Positions 1-12,539 of a DNA stretch of 64,000 bases are shown piece after piece. Origin of the DNA: Amanita rubescens (lineage: Eukaryota; Basidiomycota; Agaricomycetes; Agaricales; Amanitaceae); assembly GCA_015039365.1 (NCBI GenBank), contig WION01000012.1, positions 620,001 through 684,000 of the forward strand, in the 5' to 3' direction. The notes under the pieces are model-generated. The model saw only the letters and a program-made list of their open reading frames with translations, was not told where the DNA came from and made no database searches. The position numbers and the translations under genes are program-made. Numbering within the stretch: position 1 is the stretch's first letter; every line of letters begins with the position of its first letter.

Positions 1-360
1 CAGGAGGAAAAAAGGAAGCCAACTGCAAGCCGATATGTTATGTGAGTCGTAGCATAGATGCATCACCTCCAATCTTCAGAATCGCAGCCTCGCGTGCTCG
101 GCGAACCCTTGTGCAGCATAGGTTGTGCGGATGGGACTTGCCAAAAGGAGAACAGTACTTCAACCGAATGCGCAATCTTCGTCGACAGTCGCGAACCGGA
201 CGTGCCCATCGACTTCATCACAAACCGTCCACTTCCCATACCACCCAGCATATGCCGAAATCCAACGACCGAGCCATACTCCATAACCAATCATAACTGC
301 CTCTTCTCGGCCAACCTTGGTACGCTGATACCAGAGACAAAAAATCACGAGGATGATAAT
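1..360. other. 3' flank of casein kinase gene, no gene seen
   Basis: Downstream flank of the minus-strand kinase gene. Short ORFs occur on both strands, but none shows a recognisable domain, a splice-consistent extension or a coding-like composition. It probably holds the kinase 3' untranslated region. Confidence 0.5.
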
Positions 361-1619
361 TTACCAAATGTCGGCCGCATCCCGCCCGCGGGCCACGCGT
401 TGCTGTCCAACGGCACCCGGTGCCGCCTGCTGGGCTTGACGTGCATGTGAACGTAACCTATATGGAGGATACATTAGCCCACCGTTGTGCGAAACGTGTG
501 GGGTAACTAACATTCTATCGCTCGCACGGTGGTCTTCCACTTCTTGGACTACCTTCCTGCGAGCGGTAGTCTTCGACCCAGATGGGTTGTTCGGGTCATC
601 CTGCGCAGTGCGTTGTACACTCCAATCGAACATGTAATCGTATTGGAACCCTTCACGGACAAATAAGTCGCGGAACAATTTGCGAAGGTATGAATAATCG
701 GGTTTGTCATCGAAACGGAGAGCGCGAGTATAGTTCAAAAATATGCCAAACTCGGACGGAAAGCCGCGGCAAAGTAGATCGGTGGGGGTTGTCATCTTCT
801 TTTCCATGATCCTGTCGTACTTCTGCTTCTTGGTAGCAGCTTTCAGACCTTGCCACGGGAGTGCGCCACGAAGGAAGTACATCAAGACATAGGCCAGCGA
901 TTCGAGATCATCTCGGCGGGCTTGCTCTACACCCAAGTGGGTGTTGATAGACGTGTATCGGGCAGTGCCCGTAAGATTCTTGTTCTCCCTGTAGGGGATG
1001 TGGAGGTGGGTCTTGGGGTCACGGAATTTCTTTGCGAGGCCGAAATCGATAACGTTAACTTGGTTGCCGCGCTTACCGATGCCCATCAAAAAGTTGTCCG
1101 GTTTGATGTCGCGGTGAATAAAGTTTCGAGAGTGGATATATTCAATGCGAGAAATCTAATGGCGGTGGGTATGAGGAGAAAGGAAAAATAAAATGTATAC
1201 GAACCAGCTGATCGGCGAGTAGTAACACGGTCTTGAGGCTGAATTTGCGGTTGCAAAAATTGAAAAGATCTTCGAGTGATGGGCCTAAGAGGTCCAGAAC
1301 CATGGCGTTATAGTCGCATTCCGTCCCGTACCAGCGAACGAAGGGAACGCCTACACCACCGGCGAGGGTCTTGTAAACCTTTGATTCATATTCGAGTTGG
1401 GGATGCTTGGCCTTGACAGACTCGAGCTTGATGGCGACTTCCTCCCCCGAGATGATGTTGATGCCGAGGTAGATATCGCCTGGAGATGGGGCTACCATGA
1501 GTATCAGGGTCGATCAGGTGGACGGACTACGCACCAAACGAGCCCGAACCAATCTTTTTACCCAACCTATACTTGCCACCCACTCGGAGGTCTAATCTGT
1601 GAGAAGCAGTGTCTGTCAT
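361..1619 (-). CDS. HRR25: Casein kinase 1 (Hrr25/Hhp1, CK1 delta/epsilon type)
   Basis: Ser/Thr kinase of the CK1 family, acting in DNA repair, ribosome maturation, trafficking and clock control in fungi. Exons: 1619-1535, 1479-1205, 1155-512, 457-361; 366 aa after splicing. Visible motifs: glycine loop GSGSFG, catalytic HRDIKPDNF at about residues 134-142, DFGLAKKF, and the CK1 hallmark SIN in place of APE ([12 protein letters not shown]). The tail is short, basic and Gln/Ala-rich, ends in ADIW and has no C-terminal Cys pair, so it is Hrr25/Hhp1-like rather than a palmitoylated Yck. The ATG at 1619 was chosen because the upstream in-frame extension is low-complexity Phe/Ser/Pro. The last intron (458-511) is 54 nt and stop-free, so its retention would add 18 residues to the tail. 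The gene is divergent from the chitin synthase. Confidence 0.93.
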
Positions 1620-2143
1620 TTGTTGCGAAACAAGTTCTATGGAAAGTGAGTTAGTAAGCGATTTTTGAGGGTAAGGGAAGGAGGCGATTGGGAAGATGGG
1701 GAGGAAGAAGGGAAATATATAGGTGGCAGCGGGCAGGAAACCGTGTGGATCAGAGACAGATGGGAAGTACACGTAGGGCGAGCGGCAGGTGAGAAGAGTC
1801 TGGCAACAGGTAGGAGGGATGACACTCCTCGAGGTTTCAAAGCGATAGAGAGGCTTTGGGGAGATGTAGGACGATGAAAGGAAGAAAAAGAAAAAGGGCA
1901 AAGGGAAGAGAAAGACGCTCACGTTGAAAAGAGAAAGAAAGAAGAGAAGAAGACGAGGGCAGCCAGGAGTCGGGCAGGCTGAGGCCAAACAGGGCTGTGT
2001 TGGCGGAGTTTGAACCGGCACCTTGTTCGGCCTCGCCACGTCACGCCGACCCGTAACCGGTCTTCTTTCCTGACGACCATCTTGGCCCGTTGCGGCCGTC
2101 CACTCTCTTTATCGCCGTTCTCTGCTTTCACTCCTTATTATCT
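1620..2143. other. Divergent promoter region CK1 / chitin synthase
   Basis: 524 bp between the two start codons. It is strongly purine-rich on the plus strand around 1665-1960 (GGAAG/GAAGA runs), that is, pyrimidine-rich in the sense of the kinase transcript, as is common for fungal core promoters and leaders. No TATA box or specific binding site could be assigned. Confidence 0.45.
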
Positions 2144-5100
2144 ATGGCCTATCAGCAGCATTATCACTATCAAGACAACACTGGTGTTGTCCCCGACTAT
2201 CCTCCCGGCTCTTATCCTGGTCCCCGCAATGATTACGATACCCAGTCGAACTGGGATACCAAATCGTATCAGAGTAGCTATGGTGGTTCGCAAGCCCATC
2301 TCAACCCTCAGTACGACATGTCCGAGGTCGCTATCCAGCGTGACATCCCTCCCGTTCCTGCCATGCCTTATCAGAACTATCCTCCTTCTCCCCAACGCAT
2401 GTATAGCAACGATAGCAACGGCTATTCCATGGCCCGCGAGAAACTCATGAAGCGTCGCTCGGTCAAACGCGTCGAGTTAGTTCGTGGTAATCTTATCCTC
2501 GACGTTCCTACCCCTTCGCACATCGTTCCTGCTGGTAAGCAAGACGTCGAGGAAATGTCCAAAATGAGATACACTGCGGCCACCTGTGATCCCGACGAGT
2601 TCAAAGCAATGCGCTACTCTTTGAGGCCCTATCTCATGGGCCGCCACACGGAACTGTTTATCGTCATGACGATGTACAACGAAGATGAAATCCTTTTTCT
2701 CCGCACCATGAATGCGTATGTTTTTTTTTCACCTTTCCCGCCTTTCTATCTTTGACCGTAGAACAGCGTCATCAAAAACGTCTCGCATCTCTGTTCCAGG
2801 AGTCGTTCCAAAACCTGGGGCCCCGAAGGCTGGAAAAAGGTCGTCGTCTGCGTTGTCTCTGATGGTCGCAACAAAATAAACAAACGCACACTTCAAGTAC
2901 TCTCGCTGGTAGGTCCTTTGGACTGCTACTGGTGATGAGCACTGATTTTGTAGATGGGTTGCTATCAAGAAGGTATTGCTAAGGATTCTGTGGCCGGCAG
3001 AGACGTCACAGCGCATATATTCGAGTAGGTCTCATATATCGTATAATTTGAACTGTTATGTAACTGGTCTGCAGATATACCTCTAGTGTCGTTGTCACAG
3101 AAACTGGCGAGGTGTCGCAAGGCACATGTCCCGTGCAGATTATATTTTGTCTCAAAGAACAAAACAAGAAAAAGCTGAATAGCCACAGGTGGTTCTTCAA
3201 CGCTTTCGGTCCATTGATCAACCCAAACGGTACCCTCCTTTCCAAGCATTATCTTGTCACTTTTTTGATTGCTTTGAAGTTTGTATCTTACTCGACGTCG
3301 GGACAAAACCTACAGGCACATCTATATATGAATTATGGAAATGTCAGTGTTATGCATTTGTCGACAATATTTGCCTTACTAGTGATTCATAGGCTTTGAC
3401 AAACATTCCTCTGTTGGTGGTGCCTGTGGAGAGTGAGTATAGGTTATTTTTTCGATTCTTTTGAGTAATGATTTGGTGAAGAATCTGCGTGGACACTGGA
3501 AGAGGTTGCAGTCTCCTTCTTACGAGCCCTTTGGCTGCCTCCCAGAACTTTGAGGTGAGTTTATTGTTTGCCTTCGCGTGGAAGTCAGTTGCTGATTGTC
3601 TTCCATAGTACAAGATGTCGAACATTCTTGACAAGCCTTTGGAGGTCCGTTCCCGCAAACAATCATATATTTGTATTAAATACCTTGCAGAGTGTCTTTG
3701 GGTACATCAGCGTGCTTCCAGGAGCATTTAGCGCTTATAGGTATCGCGCGCTTCTCAATGGCCCCGATGGTAAAGGCCCACTCGCTTCATACTTTAAGGG
3801 TGAACAGATGCACGGAGGGACCATTAAAGCGGGCTTATTCGGTTAGTCAAAGATACATCCCATTTTATATTTTCTTACCTTAGAGTTAGAGGTATATGCT
3901 TTGCCCCCTTCCTCGAGCCATTAGCTGACGGAGGATAAAGCGTAATATGTATCTTGCGGAGGACCGAATTCTCTGTTTTGAGATCGTTACCAAGAAGCGA
4001 GAAGGCTGGACGTAAGTATCAAAGCATCAAGTGATTTTGCATCCAAACGTAATGATATGTAGACTTAAATACGTCAAGAGCGCCAAGGCATCCACCGACG
4101 TACCCACTACTGTATGTGTGTCATGGTTGAGATGATTCAGGCTGATATTTTTCCAAAGGTTCCCGAGTTCATATCTCAACGTCGTCGTTGGCTTAATGGA
4201 TCACTCTTCGCATCCATTCATTCAACTGTTTTCTTCTATAGGATCTGGACTTCCGGGCAAAATATCATCCGCAAATTCGTGCTGCAAATTGAATTCATTT
4301 ATAATGCGATTCAACTTCTCTTTACCTGGACATCGCTTGCCAATTTTTACTTGGCATTCTTCTTCGTTAGTAATGTCAGGTTGTGGGTAAGAATTACTCA
4401 AACATTCAATTTAGCTTGTCTCGTCCGCCACTACAAGTACGAACGATGCGTTCAACTTCCTGAGCAAAGGTGCTGGAAAATATGTGTTCGAAATTTTCCT
4501 CGATCTCTACATCGGTATCCTGTTTGTTGTTCTTGTCTGTTCACTTGGCAACCGACCTCAGGTTCGCTTGCCTGCTTATTCGTATGCCATGACTTTCTGA
4601 TTTCGTCCACAGGGTTCGAAATGGGCATATGGTTTAGCAATGATCCTCTTTGGCCTCTGCAATGTAATTACGACCTGGTGTGCTGCATATACTGTCTATT
4701 TGACGGTTCCTCACACTGCTGCCGGCTGGAAAGACTTCCCGCAGTATGATCACATACTCGTTTTTTCAGATGATCGACTTACCATGACACAGGCTAATTC
4801 AGACTAATAAAGTTCTCCAAGATATTGTCATAGCCGTGCTTGCGACATACGGTTTATACTTTATTAGCTCTATCATGCATCTTGAACCTTGGCACATGTT
4901 CACAAGCTTTGTGCAGTACATGTTCTTACTACCGTCCTACGTCAATATCCTCATGATGTATGCGATGTGCAACTTGCATGATGTAACATGGGGAACGAAA
5001 GGTGACAACGGTTCCTCCAAGGATTTGGGAGGCGCGAAGAAAATCAAAGGGGAGAACGGCAAGGAAATGATGGAGGTTGAATTGCCTACTACACGAGAAG

Positions 5101-5540
5101 ACGTTGACCATTTGTGGACTGCCGCCCGCTCTGCGCTGAGAACTAAACCACCAGTGGAGAAAGAGCATCGTGATTCAGCGACGAAACAAGCCGATCATGA
5201 CAGGAACAGCAGAACGAACGTTGTGCTCGCTTGGGTCGGGTCTAACATGTACGTTGTTCACGCTCCTCCAAAGCATATAGTTGATTATTCGATATACGAT
5301 AGGATATTAATCGTCGTCTTCACGTCGAGCGTGTTCCTGGACTGGGTAGATACGCATATCAGCGGGCTTGGACAAACACAATTTAACCCATATTTGTCCT
5401 TCTTATTTTACGCTTTGTAAGTGACTCTGTCTACTGGAAAAATCAAGCAAGTTCCTAACGGATATCTCAGCGCTGGTCTATCTGCGATCCGCTTCACAGG
5501 TTCCCTGTTTTACCTCATTTTTATGCTTTTCGGTTTCTGA
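2144..5540 (+). CDS. CHS: Chitin synthase, division 1 (class I-III type)
   Basis: Membrane family-2 glycosyltransferase making chitin from UDP-GlcNAc. Eighteen exons keep one frame and give 851 aa: 2144-2715, 2767-2908, 2954-3024, 3075-3229, 3280-3342, 3393-3432, 3482-3554, 3609-3644, 3691-3841, 3884-3891, 3941-4011, 4063-4111, 4159-4365, 4415-4561, 4613-4743, 4793-5248, 5303-5416, 5471-5540. A Pro/Tyr/Gln-rich N-terminus precedes the catalytic region: [14 protein letters not shown], the EDR of AEDRIL near residue 443 and QRRRWLNG near 484. Hydrophobic segments follow, with the conserved ATYGLYF and [10 protein letters not shown] stretches. Exon 10 is an 8-nt microexon needed to reach the EDR block in frame. 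The intron at 5249-5302 is 54 nt and stop-free. Start 2144 (MAYQQH) is preferred over 2090. The exact class is not certain. Confidence 0.93.
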
Positions 5541-5903
5541 AGTAGCCAAGTCTACTTCATGACTCTACTATCAATCAAGACTTGACCTGTGTTGTAGTCT
5601 TTATAATTGTCCGCCGTGCTGATATTTGTTCTTGTACTGTACGTTTCACCAATTCGTACAAATTGATTTTGTTCAACACTTTTTTCTTCCCCTGGACTTG
5701 ATCCACCTTTACATGAATCAGTACTTATACGAAGTCTTGTGTTATAAATGTGATTAAAGTATATCTAAAAATACATATCGATACCAAAGTGACAAACGTG
5801 CTAGAATGCGAAAATGCCCAAGATTGATGATTTCCATCCAATAATGTTGTAAATGCAGTTAAATTCCAGGGTATATCATTCGTGACAAGGACGGTCAAAC
5901 CAA
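5541..5903. other. Convergent 3' flanks
   Basis: AT-rich 363 bp between the stop codons of the chitin synthase and the minus-strand gene at 5904. It holds the 3' untranslated regions of both. No gene was seen. Confidence 0.5.
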
Positions 5904-8642
5904 TTATTTTGGCAAGACGATTTCAAACTGAGATGCATCGAAACTCGACTGCGTTCTATGCGGATCCGGAGAGGACCGCGTGGAAAGCCCTGAGGCTGAG
6001 GGTGACTTTGACGACGATCGGGCGGCGTGTTCAGCGGCCCCATCAGTTGGTCTTCCCGGTGAGGCCACAGGTGAAAGTGGTCTCATTTGTCGGAAGAAGT
6101 GTTCAGAAATTAGTGGACTAGGAGGAATATCCGCGGATAGCATTGGAATATGTCCAGGATGTAGGCCACTTGTGCTTGGTCGTCGGCCATGGCTGGCCCT
6201 TGAAGAGGGTCGGGAATAATCAACGCTAGGTTTTGATTCATGAGCCCCTGCAATATGTTGAGAGATGCTCTCGCCCCTCGATTTTGGCCTCCACTTGAGG
6301 ATCGACTTTCGCACTTCAGGAGCTGCTTGAGATGTTACTTGGGAGGGAGGTGAGGACTTGGAAGGATAACGAAGGGGAGGTGAGGGTCTTCTACTAGCCA
6401 TATTAGTGGCAGGTTCCGCTAACGATCGTGTCGAGGTGACTAAGCCGGGAGTCGATGAAGTCCTAAACGAGGATGTGATATCGGGCACTGGAGGTAGAAG
6501 ATCCAGCTCCGCTTGAGAAGGCCTCCTTGCAGGAGGCAACACTATATCGGACTGTGATGACTTCTCGCTTCTTCTCCACAGCTTTTTTATATTCCTCATT
6601 GACATCCGATTGTTTGACTTGAAAAGTGCATCATCCGTAGAGTCCATCGGAATATGGCTGTCGAAGGTTTCCGGATTTGAGGCATACGCAGTATCATTCG
6701 CTGCTCCGTTTTGGCTAACCCTTGTGAGAGACGGTGGGAGTGGAGGGATCTGGAACGATGGATTTCGACGGAATGGATCTGGGGAAAGGGGAAAGGAAGA
6801 ATCTGAAAATGCTCCATTATCGCCTACGTCGATAACTAGGCCGGGTAAATATGCCTCTTCAAGCTGTTTTTTACGACGTTTCGTTTCGGACGATACGTCC
6901 AGGCTCGAAGATCTAGCGGTGGGCATGAAAGACATAGGAGACGCGGTCGTGATGCCGTTAACAGCAAGTTGCGGAGGTAAAGGTGGACCTTCAACTTGAA
7001 CAGAATTCATCGACTCTTTCAACGTTGCATATGGTACTGCTGGCCATGCTTGGGTTTGTGAATCGCTGTTGAAAACTCAGTCAGCAATGTACTTGCATCT
7101 AAAACACAGTACAAACAAGACGTCATTATCGGTTCGTGGCGCATTCGCAGAGTGTACATCGACGATAGAAGGGGGCGAGAAGTGGTTTGTTTTGTTCGGT
7201 GACATCGATCCAGCAGTTGTTTTATCCTCAAAAGTATCATTTAATGCTCGCGGAGAGAGTTGCATCATAGCCTGTTGGATGGTCGGTAAAATATCAAATA
7301 AACAACGAACGCCTTCACCTTCTCTATCTCATCCAACTTTGCCCTCATGAGTAGTTGACTCCTTCTCCGGTCACAATCAAACTAAACACGTAAGTAATTT
7401 TCATGAACAGAAGTTGAGGCTGGTCCACTCACGTCCGTGCCCAACCCAATATCAAGGTCGTCAAAGAAGGCAGCGACTCTTTTCTCCGAGTCCGAGTCCT
7501 CGGGCCTGCGAATGCGAGCATGAGCATACAGTTTTTCGTCACTTCCACCGACGTTATTTGGCGGGGAAGGCTCGTCAAGATGTGGGCTGACAGGGCTGCT
7601 GGAGATGGCGCTATCTTCAGATGGGACAACGTCAGGCAAAACATTCAGCTCGGATTCTTCGACATGTGGTACAGTTGCGCCCTTTGGTTCCTGTCAAAAG
7701 TGCCAATGGAGGCCTGTTCTGTTCATCGTCAGCGGCTTGCGTCCGCTTCGCTTGATTTAGTCTTCTGCTCTTCAGCCACGGTTCGTACCATTGCGCCTTT
7801 TTACGATCAATATCGAATTCCACCTTTGCGAGCACAGGTATTAGGGAGGGAGAACTGAGCCCAGGAAGGATATATGCGCCAGCTTTGATAGCTGTTTCGT
7901 CCACTGAGGATGAAGAGGTATTTGGGGTATCGGGTTCCGTGACGGAGGACGAGGTGGTATTCAGGAGGAGGTCAGAACTGGATGAGGTACTCGATGGCGA
8001 GGACAGGGGCTTTGGTATACCCGTAGATAGTAATGGCCTCGGGTGCGGCAAGGGACCGCCGTCTCCGAGACGATACAATTGAGGAAACTGTGACTGCTGA
8101 TCTGCATTCATTACGCGAGTCCATATATGCTTCCAAACGTCTTCAGAAAGACGAGGACCCGACTGCTCATCGTCGTCATTAGAGGAGACGAGATAAAGAA
8201 TGATGCCCGCTGTACTTGGAAGGGCATATTCTTTGGCAATGGCTGCGAGCTGGGACTGAAAGTTGGGATATACGGGGACAAGGATACCTCTGCGATACTG
8301 TGTGTGGTAACCGGAAGCAGGTAAGGGGGCGAACCTGGGATCATCGGAACTATGGGGTAGAAAGAGTGGAGGGATCACGTGGAGTAGATAACGGGAGACG
8401 GGCGGGGTTGGGGCGGAGGGAGAGAGTGGGCGGGAAGATGGAGAAGCGGGGTCGGAAGGAGCAGAACGGTGAACTGGAGGATGAAGTGCTGGAATTGGTA
8501 CACCGAGAGCATTAGCAAGTTTTGCTAATCGTAACGGAGGCAACGGAGCTCGGGGTGGAGGCCAATGTGTAGACAACGGAGGATCGTCGGGTAGCATGTG
8601 CACAAGAGCCGCAGCCAAACAGTTCTCCGTGGCGGCGCACAT
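5904..8642 (-). CDS. Uncharacterised fungal Ser/Pro-rich protein
   Basis: I do not recognise this family. Exons read 8642 to about 7740, 7690-7433, 7381-7319, 7271-7117 and 7065-5904, giving about 850 residues. The N-terminal half has a compact, folded-looking block (HVIPPLFLPH, VPVYPNFQSQLAAIAKEY, AGIILYLVSS); the rest is low-complexity Ser/Pro, with basic patches (RRKKQLEEAYLPGLVIDV, RPSSRASHGRR) typical of a phosphorylated scaffold. The four downstream junctions splice cleanly, with introns of about 47-51 nt. The first junction does not: frame 1 runs to KSRRLNQAKRTQ, the next coding block begins EPKGATVPHVEESELN in the +1 frame, and no GT donor lies between. Either a poor GC-AG intron (about 7736-7691) or one extra base near 7690 explains this. 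Starts at 8642 or 8597 are both possible. Head-to-head with the bHLH gene, 82 bp apart. Confidence 0.6.
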
Positions 8643-8724
8643 TGTTTTTTTCTCATTTTCTCATTTTCTCCTTATTTCTCCTTTCTTTCTTTCCTCTCGT
8701 CTCAAGCAGACGCACTCTCTTCTC

Positions 8725-9826
8725 ATGGACCATCCGAACATCCCAGATGAACATCACAACATCCCTCCTTTTCCCTTTTATCCCCCAGAGCACGACCAAT
8801 CTTACAACTTGACGTACCCTTCCCCCCTGGCTCCCTATCAGGTCATGCACCATGCTGCAAACCAGCCTCGTGGGTCTCTCTCATTACCACACCCTCCCAT
8901 CCGCAACTCGTGTTCATCTGATAATCTCTTTTCCTTGCCCTATAGGCCACCTTCTACCGGATTTGCACCAGCAGGGTCTTCAACAATTTCACAGCCTTAG
9001 CCTAATTACTCCCCATCAGTATCAGAGCCCCGTGTTCGCCTCTTCCCCGCCTCATGTTCAGATTCCCCTTTCAAATTCTCCCCCTCCGCCCTCCCCTGAT
9101 ATGTATGACCCCATGTCTCCTCCCGTTTCCGGATCAGATACCTCGGCAGACGGCTTTTACCATCACTCCAATAGTAGTGGCGCAAATTCTCCTTCTTCTT
9201 CTCGTGGTAACAGTCTTGTACATAGACACATCCGCTATCATCCTTCTCCTTCTCCAACTAGTTCATCAGGTCGTCGTCGCCGCGGTCGCTCTCACGATTC
9301 AGACGAAGAAGAAGATAACATGGGTGTCGCATTCACAGAGAACCTTGCCCATTCTCGTAAGGAGGCTACGCGAAGGCAGCGGATCGAGGCAGAACAACGC
9401 AGAAGGGATGAATTGCGCGATGGCTATGCCAAATTGAAGGAGGTGCTACCCATCTCTAACCAAAAGAGCAGCAAAGTTTCACTGTTAGAGCGAGGTGGGT
9501 CTCTCAAGAAGTCTTCTTTTTTCTTTGTTATACATCTCTCACTCATTCTTATTTAAGCTACGAACCATATCGTTGCTCTGGAAAAAGCCAACAAGGAGCT
9601 GCAAGGGCGTCTTGCTAACCTCGAGCAAGAAATTCAACGTCTTCGGAGCATTAACGAAAAGATCTCGCTCACTGCTACAGAAGCGACCTCTCCGGCCGTT
9701 TTCGATGGGCGAGTTTTGTCTCCTCCTCCAGACGTGGCACATCCCGTGCATTCTCTCGCTTCTGTCAAAGGTCAACAACCTCCATTAGAGGATTCGAGTC
9801 CGTCTGCTTCTGAAAACGGGTATTAA
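8725..9826 (+). CDS. bHLH transcription factor (first copy)
   Basis: Nuclear DNA-binding factor of 320 aa. Exons: 8725-8869, 8946-9494, 9558-9826. The first 190 residues are His/Pro/Ser-rich and disordered, followed by an acidic DSDEEED patch. The basic region reads RRQRIEAEQRRRDELRD, keeping the E-x-x-R-R pattern that contacts E-box DNA. Helix 1 is YAKLKEVLP, the loop carries SNQKSSK, and helix 2 is LLERATNHIVALEKAN, running into a heptad coiled coil (LQGRLANLEQEIQRLR) for dimerisation. The intron between helix-2 residues R and A sits at exactly the same codon and phase as in the second bHLH gene at 14428, which shares EQRRRDELR and NQKSSKVSLL; the two are paralogues. Targets cannot be told from sequence. 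Confidence 0.9.
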
Positions 9827-12539
9827 TTTTTTTTCAACTTTTGGCCACTTCCATTTGTCCTGCATTTCTTTGTTTTACCTTTTCCTCTTTCTCTTGCGGA
9901 CACTTGACCTTTTTTTCCCCCATCTCCTACGGCTTGACCTCTGCTTTCATTTTGTATTCAGCTTTCCATATATGCTTTCAATTTTCTTGCTTTCAACCGT
10001 TGCAATGGAAAGAACTGTTATTCGCAGGGCGACGGTGGCAAAACCAGGACTTCGCGTTGGAGTTTGGTGCCGTGCACATTTTCCCTACGCCCATCCTCCG
10101 CTGTTTCGCCCGCTATCATCCGTGAGAGATTTGCGAAAGAATATCGCAAGTTGGTCCTGTGGATCCATCCTCCGGTGCAGCGTGTACGGTCACACATGGT
10201 CATCGTCGATCGATGATCTCCCAGACCCGCAGCCGAAGGGAAGGCAGGAAGATCCTAGCGATTACTTCTCCCTCGAACCAACTTTTCCCCTGGCCTGGGC
10301 AACTCTCCTCGGAACACCTCTTTCCACTCAACGGCATTTCCCATCTATTCATACCAGATGAACGCGTTCTACGGACTTCACGAACGATACTTTGGACGAA
10401 GGGTTACGAGTTTACCATGATTCTTGACGAATTCTTCTTACGCAAATAGTGTCATCCGAGACGGCCTTTGGTGCTTTTCTCATGACGCAATACGACATTT
10501 TTCGCACCCTTACCTCAAGCGAGAGGAGCCTGGGACTGGACCTGTACGTTGAGAAACGCTTTGGAAAGCATTCGTACACTTCCCACCCTCCTCTCTCCGA
10601 TTACCCGCTAGCACGCACCATTGTCGATTCCCTAGATCAGTTGGTCAGGGAGCTGATGTTTGGTCAGGAAATCTCAATGGTGCCTTTTGTGAAGGGCTTG
10701 AAGAGGACGCCGGACGTATTTAGGTGCATATACACTCAAATTCCACTACATACATACTTGTTTCATTTCACACACTATTCTTGCTCTTCCGATGACGCGT
10801 ACGACGGTAATGATACTTACTTAACATTAACCCTCTAACCACCCTTGGCATGAATGACTCAAAAGAGTTATTAACTATATAAGAAACTCGGCGAATGGAG
10901 AAGAAAAGGGTAATTAACATATCCACATATGGAGATAAGGGTGAAACTGTGGTTTGATGAACATCATACACGTGCAGTACACGAGGAGCTGCGATCTTGA
11001 ACTCAAAGGAATCGTTCGGATGTATATCTGGGTTTAGCCAGCCGCTATGCTCGGTGTCATTAAATGTCACAGCAAATGTCAATATTTGCATGCCGTCTGC
11101 CAAGGACCCCAAGCTTAACAGTACCAAGTTTTCACTAACACCAACGGAACTTCGCCATGGGCCAGGTCCGCAAAAGACCATATGGCATTTTCATTTCGGC
11201 GTATTCCCTTCACTTTTGACATGATAATAATGGTACTAGTGGCGTCGGAAATTTTCATCAGAAAGGACATGTAAGCTGTCATTGTAAGGAATTCGATCGA
11301 TGACTTCCAAATATAATGAATACCGATAGGGGAATGGAATTCTCGAAGACCCTGCGATATTTTTTGACTCCTTCATAAGAACATCTTGTATGTCACCCAG
11401 ATACGAAAGCTGATCGATGATTGGGGGGCGGAGCGATCCGAAGGAGGCCCGCTTAGGGAATGATAACAGGCACCAACCTTCAGGGTAAGCTTTTAGTATT
11501 TGACGGGGTATACCTCACATTTACCGCCTGTAGTTGAGAGTGTGAAATATGGCTCAATACGATTAGCTTGCGTGGACCTCTTCCGAAAGTGGGTCCGATG
11601 ACGACGCTGACGGGTTCCAGTCCGATGAAAAAGGTGGAGCATTCACCAAGGGTTGTGAAGTTCCAAAGTCCGCGAAATAGTGGTGGATCGAGGAATCAAA
11701 TTTAATCTGCGGTTAAGGAGCCCACAGCGCTTGGCTGCATTTCACGTCTAAGCTTGCGCTTGACGAAATTGGAACAAGGGCCGAATTATCCTGTTCACGG
11801 TGTGAGATCGGGGTAAGAGGGGATAGAGAACGGGTCTTCGTAACCCCAGAACCAAAGAATTCCCGCAGAATGGAGGGGTACTGATGAAAGCGATATGATG
11901 GAATCCACACGGAACTGTGTCGAGTAGCCCGGTGATACACAAGCGAACCAGAGAGAACGTCCTGGATCGACGTGCCTGCGGCGAAAAATTCCTAAAAGAC
12001 AGCACGAGCATGGGTTATCATTATTGCATTTTTCATTTGAGAAAATAACTTTATGAGGTCGGGCTGAAACTTCTACCCCGGAGGATGTACAGCATGGAGA
12101 TGACTTCACCATCTCGATATGAGTGCACGCCCATATCCTTCCATTCACAGTACAGGAATAGCACATCGCATGAGCAGTTACCTGTATAGCCGTGGTCCGG
12201 GTATAGTGGAACTCTTGACAGATTATTGCCGGCGCCAGCATCCTCAACCGTGCTTCATGGCGTTCCTGGCGCGTCCTGTCGCATCAATTGCATAGCCATG
12301 GCCCGCATGAGCTAAGACATTGCTACCACGAGGACAAAGCAAAGTGGCAGGCCGGGCCACGGGATGAACTCCGGAAATTACGCGACAGTGGCTGGCGTCC
12401 AAACGAATTGGCAAGACAAACGGGCCCGAAGTACACAGGGTTACACAAACATCAAATGTACCCACAAAAGGACAAGTTTCCGAGCGAATCTGGATCCGCG
12501 ATTTGCGTACGATAAATTCCTAACAAGGTCGCCTCTCCG
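9827..12539. other. Gene-poor stretch, weak unresolved coding signals
   Basis: The first 150-200 bp is T-rich and is probably the bHLH 3' untranslated region. Near 10358-10730 (+) there is a coding-like patch: MNAFYGLHERYFG, a possible 47-nt intron (10402-10448, GT-AG), then SVIRDGLWCFSHDAIRHF, and in the +1 frame PLARTIVDSLDQLVREL. On the minus strand, 11530-11690 reads LWNFTTLGECSTFFIGLE and 11000-11150 reads GMQILTFAVTFND. None can be joined into a full gene or matched to a family, so these may be decayed genes or chance. Confidence 0.3.

Noticed and set aside
42..450. Plus-strand ORFs of 84 and 130 aa at the left edge
   Set aside because: They overlap the kinase 3' end on the opposite strand and show no domain or splice context; treated as chance or shadow frames.
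1527..2039. 170-aa minus ORF extending the casein kinase N-terminus
   Set aside because: The upstream part is low-complexity Phe/Ser/Pro translated from a purine-rich leader; CK1 proteins normally start just before the glycine loop, matching ATG 1619.
5904..8642. Treating the Ser/Pro-rich gene as a cluster of separate genes
   Set aside because: Successive exons join by in-phase introns of about 50 nt, so one gene is simpler, apart from the uncertain first junction.
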